Source: Colimorpha_A sp045540115
GTDB taxonomy: Bacteria > Bacillota > Clostridia > Oscillospirales > CAG-272
DNA: 64,000 bases
Assembly: GCA_045540115.1 (NCBI GenBank)
Contig: JAZQGR010000066.1
Coordinates: forward strand, 16,580-80,579
Reading direction: 5' to 3'
Shown: positions 58,874 through 64,000 of the stretch, piece by piece
Position numbering within the stretch: position 1 is the first letter of the stretch
How the letters are laid out: every line of letters starts with the position of its first letter
Position numbers and translations under genes: made by a program
Notes under the pieces: model-generated
Seen by the model: only the letters and a program-made list of their open reading frames with translations
The model's database searches: none
What the model was told of the DNA's origin: nothing

Positions 58874-59394
58874 GATATTTCCGAGAAAAACGATTAAGAC
58901 AAGAACGGGCACGGTTGACCTGTGGCACGAACGTGTTTATAGACCGATCCGTTCAGATATACGGTCCCGAAAACGTGAAGATAGGCAACGATGTTCACAT
59001 TCAGTTCGGCTGCAGCTTTTTCGTGAGTGCGAAGGACGGCTTGACGATTGGCGACGGATGTGTTTTTGCCCACGACGTTCAGATACTGACGCGAAATCAC
59101 AATTATGACTCTGATGATCTCGAATATATTCCTTACGATAAGCGTCAGATAGATCGACCGGTCGAAATCGGCGAATACAGTTGGATAGGTGCGCGCGTAA
59201 CGATACTTCCGGGTGTGAAGATCGGGCGCGGCGTAGTTGTCGGTGCAGGATCGGTTGTGACAAAGAACGTGCCTGACTATGCCGTGGTTGGCGGAAACCC
59301 CGCAAAAATACTAAAATACAGAAATAAGGAAAAATTTGAGGAGCTTTTGAAAGACGGTAAGGGGTACATAAAGTGCACTAAAAATTACCGCTGA
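58864..59394 (+). CDS. Hexapeptide-repeat O-acetyltransferase
   Basis: 176 aa. Left-handed beta-helix acetyltransferase of the maltose/galactoside acetyltransferase type: VKIGNDVHIQFGC, LTIGDGCVFAHDVQILTRNHNYD (positions about 58-80) with the catalytic His, VEIGEYSWIGARVTILPGV, VVVGAGSVVTKNVPDYAVVGGNPAKIL. Uses acetyl-CoA to O-acetylate a capsule sugar. Intact, in contrast to the broken acetyltransferase gene at 53896. Last gene of the capsule locus proper. Confidence 0.92.
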   Translation: MLLRYFREKRLRQERARLTCGTNVFIDRSVQIYGPENVKIGNDVHIQFGCSFFVSAKDGLTIGDGCVFAHDVQILTRNHNYDSDDLEYIPYDKRQIDRPVEIGEYSWIGARVTILPGVKIGRGVVVGAGSVVTKNVPDYAVVGGNPAKILKYRNKEKFEELLKDGKGYIKCTKNYR

Positions 59395-59425
59395 AAGTGT
59401 TCCGTGAACAGGAAAGAGGTAAATT

Positions 59426-59797
59426 ATGATAAAAGGACAGCATCATATAGCAATAAACGCGTCTGAGCGCGAGCGCACGGTCGCGTTCTACCGTGACGTT
59501 CTCGGCTTCGAGATCGAGAGCGAGGTAATTCGTCCGCACGACAGAATGATATTTATGTGCGCGCACGGAATAATGCTTGAAATATTCATCGATCCGACCT
59601 GCCCTCCGAGAGTGACAGAGCCCGAGGCTATGGGACTCCGTCACCTCTGCTTCCACGCGACTGAGCTTGAGAAGGAGCACGAAAGAGTTAAGGCGCTCGG
59701 CTACGAGCCTGAGGACATCAAGCCCCATCCCGGAACGCCCTGCCGTCTTTTCTTCGTAAAGGACCCGGACGGGCTCCCGATAGAATTTCACGAATAA
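59426..59797 (+). CDS. VOC-family (glyoxalase-like) protein
   Basis: 123 aa, two beta-alpha-beta-beta-beta modules. Metal-ligand candidates: His in GQHHIAINA, the Glu in MLEIF, His in GLRHLCFHATE and Glu in LPIEFHE; DPDGLPIEF is the classical end of glyoxalase I-type VOC proteins of the small Gram-positive subgroup. Might act on methylglyoxal conjugates or another small substrate. GAAAGAGG stands before the ATG. Position after the capsule genes may be fortuitous. Confidence 0.9.
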   Translation: MIKGQHHIAINASERERTVAFYRDVLGFEIESEVIRPHDRMIFMCAHGIMLEIFIDPTCPPRVTEPEAMGLRHLCFHATELEKEHERVKALGYEPEDIKPHPGTPCRLFFVKDPDGLPIEFHE

Positions 59798-59853
59798 AAA
59801 GAGGTATGACCGCCGTCATATCCGTTAAAATCGGTTCGCAGAGGTGAATTTGT

Positions 59854-60717
59854 ATGGCTATCGATGTGATAATTAAGCAAAAGCTTTTCGGCAATAAAAT
59901 AATGCCCCTTAAGGTAATGCTTGGGGACGATCTGCAATACGGCACCTATTCGTATGAACAGCTCGAAACGGGTAAGCTCGGTGGCGGAGAATTTATCGCG
60001 TATAATCCGAAATGTGTCGGAAGAGGCTTCAGTATAGTCTGGAAGCCGGGCGAGACAAAGCAGATCGCGCTTCGGCTTCCGATACCGTCAACGAAATATG
60101 AAATAAAGGATTTTTATTCCGCAGTCGAGAGAATGGTGAATCACTGGGGCGGAAGTCTGATCGTCGACGGGAACAAAACGAGCCTGCCTGATTTTCTTTC
60201 CGGACTTGAGAAGATGCTTGAGTTCAACGACAATATACTGAAGCGGTTCGCGTCGGGCGTCATTCACGGGGAACACGATGACCTCGTTCTGTATTCTGCT
60301 ATGTGGCCGCTCACCATGGGAATAGAGGAAGCGAGAATCTTTCTTGAAAATCCGGAAAACTTTGCATGGTGGCTGCACAAAAAACAGACCGTTGACGCGT
60401 GCTTTGAAAGCCCAAGGTTTTATTATGAGGAAGGTGAGCTGTGCGGAAAATATGCGCTTACAAGCGACCTGCCCGCAATATTTCCGAATAAGCCCTCGGC
60501 TCCGCTCGGAGCAGTCGACAGTTCAACGGGAAAACCGATCGAATGCAAAAAATGGTTGGTAATCATCGTCGTCGGCGAAAAGTGGATTTGCGACGTTGAA
60601 TATTCAAGGTTTTTGGAGCTTATACCCAAGGAAAAAGTCAGCAGATATGACGCAAGCCATTTTCTCCTTTCGGAAATGACGGACGAGGAGATAATGGCAC
60701 TCGCAGATAAAGGATAA
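59854..60717 (+). CDS. DUF4299-like protein
   Basis: 287 aa, cytoplasmic, no membrane segments. The N-terminal beta-rich start IDVIIKQKLFGNKIMPLKVML and the C-terminal half (LVIIVVGEKWICDVEYSRFLELIP, positions about 231-254; YDASHFLLSEMTDEEIMAL) remind me of the DUF4299 family of Firmicutes; this rests on general resemblance. Trp-rich centre WWLHKK near residue 170. Function unknown. Own SD (AGAGGTG) and a terminator directly after. Confidence 0.6.
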   Translation: MAIDVIIKQKLFGNKIMPLKVMLGDDLQYGTYSYEQLETGKLGGGEFIAYNPKCVGRGFSIVWKPGETKQIALRLPIPSTKYEIKDFYSAVERMVNHWGGSLIVDGNKTSLPDFLSGLEKMLEFNDNILKRFASGVIHGEHDDLVLYSAMWPLTMGIEEARIFLENPENFAWWLHKKQTVDACFESPRFYYEEGELCGKYALTSDLPAIFPNKPSAPLGAVDSSTGKPIECKKWLVIIVVGEKWICDVEYSRFLELIPKEKVSRYDASHFLLSEMTDEEIMALADKG

Positions 60718-60722
60718 TAAAG

Positions 60723-60752
60723 ACCGATACGGTGAGCCGTATCGGTTTTTTT
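60723..60752 (+). terminator. Terminator after the DUF4299-like gene
   Basis: ACCGATACGG-TGAG-CCGTATCGGTTTTTTT, perfect 10-bp stem with T run. Confidence 0.93.
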
Positions 60753-60902
60753 GTTTAGTCCCCTACCAAAGAGACACGGAGCGTTTTCTCGCCTTCCTCC
60801 GCGATTGCATTTCACCCTCTTTCTTGCAATAAAACGACACAAAATAGTACAAACTGCACAAAAATTTAAGAAAAAGTTTGGCAGGCAGACAACCGTTCCC
60901 GC

Positions 60903-60931
60903 TTGACAAAAACACTGTGACAAGGTATAAT
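60903..60931 (+). promoter_or_regulatory. Promoter of the giant surface-protein gene
   Basis: TTGACA (60903-60908), 17-bp spacer, TATAAT (60926-60931): perfect consensus, followed by a leader of about 70 bp and AGGAGG before the ATG. Confidence 0.9.
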
Positions 60932-61001
60932 TAATGTGTATCTTTATATGCGTATCACGCCCATGATGCGCATAGGCGAATATTTTTTAGGAGGAAAATT
61001 T

Positions 61002-64000
61002 ATGAAAAAGCGCATACTCTCATTTGCTTTGGCATGCTTTATGATCCTTTCAACGGTCATAATCTCGAAGCCGCTTGTACACATACATGCTGCTGAGACA
61101 GGCACCTTGGCAACCTATACGCTTCCTGAAGTGTTTGGCGCGGCTCCTGAGGGCAGCACCGACGCAGCGGTTAGCGGAAACTGGTCCGTAAGAGCTTGGA
61201 AGTCTATTACGGACAGAACCATCGTTGCACCTACGGCAACGGCGTTTACTGACAATAGCTGGTCGGTAAATTATTTGAGCAACACTTTCCCGTCTCTCGA
61301 TTCCAATTCGGGAAACGGAGCTAAGCTTTGCCTTAACCCCGATCATGGTGCTACCCCTGTTATAGTATTCACCGCTCCTGAGGATGGTATTTACTATTTC
61401 AGCGAGGACGTGTATCATGCTCTTTGGCTTACCACGGCAGGCGGTAGACCGATAGGTATCGACTTCCTTGTATACAAGGACGGCGTTGCTTATGATTCGT
61501 TCTACTCCGCAGGTCCTGTTCCTTCATCTGCAACACTCTCCGGATATGTTGCTCTTGAGGCAGGCGAGGAGCTTCTCTTCGTTGCAGAAAGAGTGTTCTC
61601 GGAAACCATCAAGCTGGGAACCAATTCCGATGCGGCGTATGAAAACGGCAGAGTATCCGGTGCATACGTTGAAGATATCGTTGTAGAGAAGGTAGCAGAG
61701 CTTACCGAAGACAATACTGAAACTGTTTATACTGTAGATTTCAAGGTAGACGACAAGCTTTATGATAAGACCGTCGACGGACAGTTCAGATTTACAGGAT
61801 TTGACAATGCTACCAAAAAGCCGCTCGAATTAACCGGTCAAGGCTCCGAGGTCAGCTACAGCAAGGATGTTGTTACTTATCTCGTGGGCTCTACAAAGCA
61901 TTGGAGAACCCGTTATGATTTGGGACTTTACCTGTCAACCTCGGCGCCCGCATCTGCAATCGTGTTCACCGCTCCTGAGGACGGATATTATGCTCTTTAT
62001 GCCCACGCAAATCAGTCGTACCTTCAGGTCAAGAGAACCTATAATACAGACGGTTCGGTAAAGTCTGATACAACCAACTACTGGTATGTTGAGATCATTA
62101 ACAGTAACGGCGAAATAATTGCGACCTCTAAGTCAAATGGCGCACAATCAACCGGCACATCTGCTTTATACGTAGATCTTGCAACCGCAACCAACGTCTT
62201 CCTCAAGAAAGACGAGGAAGTATATATTGTCGGAAGATATCCCGGTACTTACGGTCACAACCTCGCGTTCGAGAGCGTTTCCGCTGTACATATTGACAAC
62301 ATTGAGGAACAGGAAAAAGAATGGGAACTTCCCATGGACTGGAATGCTACCGGTAACTATGACAGTAACAACTGGGAGCTTGCTACCAAGAATGAGTGGA
62401 GCCTTACCTCTTTTGTTGATCCTTCCAATATTACTACCATCAGAAACGGCGCATCCTCGGCTACCTTGGGCACCGGCGTAAACAACAAGTCGCCTCAGTC
62501 TTACCTTGAGTCAAGACATAACCGCGGCGCGGCTTCTAACGTTTCCGTTTCGACTTGGATCGATTGGTATATGTGTACCCTTTATCGTTGGTCGGGCGTT
62601 CACGTAATTGAAGCTGGCGATAACGCGAAATACATGAACATTACCCCCGTTATCGGTAATGCCATGAACAATCCTTCGGTAGTATTTACCGCTCCTGAGG
62701 ACGGCACTTATTCTTATAGTGAGTTTGTTTCCTCTACTCTGTTTGAAAAGGGTGGCGCATCCGTTGTTATCGACGCTACCGTAAGAAAGAACGGCGCAGT
62801 TATTGACACGTTCACTCCTACCGCTGACGATTCTGCGGAAATTCTTGAGGGCACGGTTGCTCTTAAGAAGGGAGATATGCTGTCGTTTGTTTTCACTCTG
62901 TTTTCTGATATTGATCTTGTTGCTGGTGATAAACCCATTCAGCTCGGCAAGACCGTTGTCAAGAAGATCGCTGATTATCCGGAAGAATCGACCGTTAAGA
63001 CGACCTGGACTCTTTCCAACAACTTCCTTGGCGAGCAGAACAGCTACTTCAAGCTTAAGGCGATCAATCCCAAGACCGGCGAGTATACTGCTCTTACCTA
63101 TCGCGATGAAAATTGCGTTGACTATCAGGGCAACCCCAAAGACTTCAGATGGGAAATGATGAACGGTAAAATTCTTCTGTTCTATGTCCTTGCTGACGGA
63201 ACCAAGATGTATTCCGGCGACCTGACGGATATTCCCGTAGTCGAGTTTACCGCTCCTGCGGATGGTATCTATAGCTTCGATGCAGAGTTCGTAAAGACTT
63301 ACGGCGATGGCCGCAACGAGGTATACTCGGTATCCAAGGGCGAGAGCTTCGAGCTTTACGAAATTCCTGCGTTCTCTACCAATGGTGTGAGCGGTACCAA
63401 CGTTCTTGTCAGAAATAACGCTACCTTCGCCGGCACTATTAAGCTGTCCGGAAACGTGGAGCTCAAGGCGGGAGAAACGATCTACTTTATGAGATCCCTT
63501 GCTGCCGATGCTACCCAGAACGGAGCCTCCGCCGGCACCATTAATTATATTACTGTTACCGCTAACGACGTAGTCTGCCCGCACGATTGGACTGACGCGA
63601 GCGGCGTATGCGCATGCGGATATGCTTGCGAGCACGCTGAGTACGCTGAAGGAAGCTGCGTAGTTTGCGGCGTTGCTCACGCAGAGCATGACTGGTCGAA
63701 CTCTGACGGCTACTGCGCTACCTGTGGATTGAGTCATGAGCACGAGGGCGGCGAGGCTGTCTGCAATAAGGGCGCTATCTGCACGATCTGCGGATATGAG
63801 TATACCGAGGCAGCTGCCGATAATCATGACTGGTCGGATAAGACCGGAGTCTGCGGTAACTGTGGTGCAGGTTGTACTCACGCTTGGGAAAACGGCGTAT
63901 GCACTACCTGCGGTTATGAATGTGTTCACGACAATTTCAGCGCTGCGACCAACGGCGATGGAACTCACGATTACGTATGTAATATCTGCGGAAGCGCATT
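61002..64000 (+). CDS. Large secreted modular protein with Cys/His-rich repeats (partial)
   Basis: 999 codons in the window, open to the right edge. Signal peptide (about 1-31, MKKRILSFALACFMILSTVI, cleavage near IHAAET). Four related modules of roughly 190-240 residues follow, each with the motif VFTAPEDG-Y or a variant (IVFTAPEDGIYYFSED, IVFTAPEDGYYALYAH, VVFTAPEDGTYSYSEF, VEFTAPADGIYSFDAE) and a LKKGD/LKAGE-type strand later in the module. From about residue 860 come tandem Cys/His repeats such as CPHDWTDASGVCACGYACEH, HDWSNSDGYCATCGLSHEH and CTHAWENGVCTTCGYECVH. Codon use is strongly biased. The consensus promoter and AGGAGG suggest strong expression. A cell-surface or secreted adhesin-like or carbohydrate-binding role is likely; no enzyme motif is seen so far. 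Confidence 0.85.
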   Translation, partial: MKKRILSFALACFMILSTVIISKPLVHIHAAETGTLATYTLPEVFGAAPEGSTDAAVSGNWSVRAWKSITDRTIVAPTATAFTDNSWSVNYLSNTFPSLDSNSGNGAKLCLNPDHGATPVIVFTAPEDGIYYFSEDVYHALWLTTAGGRPIGIDFLVYKDGVAYDSFYSAGPVPSSATLSGYVALEAGEELLFVAERVFSETIKLGTNSDAAYENGRVSGAYVEDIVVEKVAELTEDNTETVYTVDFKVDDKLYDKTVDGQFRFTGFDNATKKPLELTGQGSEVSYSKDVVTYLVGSTKHWRTRYDLGLYLSTSAPASAIVFTAPEDGYYALYAHANQSYLQVKRTYNTDGSVKSDTTNYWYVEIINSNGEIIATSKSNGAQSTGTSALYVDLATATNVFLKKDEEVYIVGRYPGTYGHNLAFESVSAVHIDNIEEQEKEWELPMDWNATGNYDSNNWELATKNEWSLTSFVDPSNITTIRNGASSATLGTGVNNKSPQSYLESRHNRGAASNVSVSTWIDWYMCTLYRWSGVHVIEAGDNAKYMNITPVIGNAMNNPSVVFTAPEDGTYSYSEFVSSTLFEKGGASVVIDATVRKNGAVIDTFTPTADDSAEILEGTVALKKGDMLSFVFTLFSDIDLVAGDKPIQLGKTVVKKIADYPEESTVKTTWTLSNNFLGEQNSYFKLKAINPKTGEYTALTYRDENCVDYQGNPKDFRWEMMNGKILLFYVLADGTKMYSGDLTDIPVVEFTAPADGIYSFDAEFVKTYGDGRNEVYSVSKGESFELYEIPAFSTNGVSGTNVLVRNNATFAGTIKLSGNVELKAGETIYFMRSLAADATQNGASAGTINYITVTANDVVCPHDWTDASGVCACGYACEHAEYAEGSCVVCGVAHAEHDWSNSDGYCATCGLSHEHEGGEAVCNKGAICTICGYEYTEAAADNHDWSDKTGVCGNCGAGCTHAWENGVCTTCGYECVHDNFSAATNGDGTHDYVCNICGSA

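Noticed and set aside
62511..63968. 485-codon open frame on the minus strand
   Set aside because: It is antisense to the large secreted protein, whose plus-strand frame has a signal peptide, repeated motifs, promoter and SD. The antisense frame stays open because of codon bias and shows no known motif.
1..64000. tRNA, rRNA, prophage or integrative element
   Set aside because: I found no cloverleaf-like or rRNA sequence, integrase, transposase or phage gene; the only mobile-type DNA is short and non-coding.

Overview
The window looks like chromosomal DNA of an uncultured, gut-type Clostridia (Firmicutes) bacterium of moderate GC. The signs are strong AGGAGG-type ribosome binding sites, consensus TTGACA/TATAAT promoters, frequent GTG and TTG starts, a CD1247-type acidic protein, a DUF554 protein, a Gram-positive capsule phosphoregulatory set (Wzz-like, BY-kinase, PHP phosphatase, LytR-CpsA-Psr protein) and many carbohydrate-active enzymes. 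I see no tRNA or rRNA gene, CRISPR array, phage or transposase. Species cannot be named from the sequence.

Layout. 1-2600: end of a two-component system with two membrane proteins of unknown role. 2.7-3.1, 7.0-7.4, 10.2-10.4 and 24.0-24.1 kb: dispersed, hairpin-rich intergenic repeats. 3.1-16 kb: small operons, including a membrane-anchored PstS-like protein, three SGNH/GDSL hydrolases, a nicotinamidase-like enzyme, NagB, a GH42 beta-galactosidase, an AAC(3)-family acetyltransferase, DUF554 with an overlapping LysR regulator, a HAD phosphatase and galactose mutarotase. 16.5-17.5 kb: EF-P and the acidic CD1247-type protein. 17.5-23.9 kb: four tandem GH123-like (former DUF4091) proteins, one without and three with a lipoprotein signal. 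24.2-25.7 kb: 4-alpha-glucanotransferase, followed by an array of eight back-to-back palindromes.

25.9-31.2 kb is the most unusual part. Two divergent transcription units each begin with an enzyme fused to a DNA-binding domain. Leftward is a ribokinase-like PfkB kinase with a C-terminal AraC-type HTH, overlapping a nucleoside hydrolase gene. Rightward is a MarR-type HTH fused in frame to a GT8 glycosyltransferase, followed by a PlsC-like and a CrtO-like acyltransferase gene. The region between them holds two strong promoters, two palindromes of the form TTGTTGA-N4-TCAACA(A) placed around the MarR-GT8 promoter, and a perfect 11-bp inverted repeat around the -35 box of the kinase-HTH gene. I read these as self-regulated enzyme-regulator chimeras, one for ribonucleoside/ribose salvage and one for glycolipid synthesis.

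31.4-39.1 kb: two overlapping propeller-like proteins, an APH-type kinase, and a four-gene GldA/GldF/GldG/DUF4340 ABC system whose ATPase has a polyacidic tail. 39.4-59.4 kb: a capsule/exopolysaccharide locus with control and priming genes, then a more AT-rich serotype-specific cassette (glycosyltransferases, two TupA-like ATP-grasp proteins, two pyruvyltransferase-family proteins, polymerase/ligase, flippase, a broken serine acetyltransferase gene), then an anomeric sugar kinase plus nucleotidyltransferase pair and an O-acetyltransferase. 59.4-60.7 kb: a VOC protein and a DUF4299-like protein. 61.0 kb to the right edge: the start of a very large secreted protein with repeated VFTAPEDG modules and Cys/His-rich repeats.
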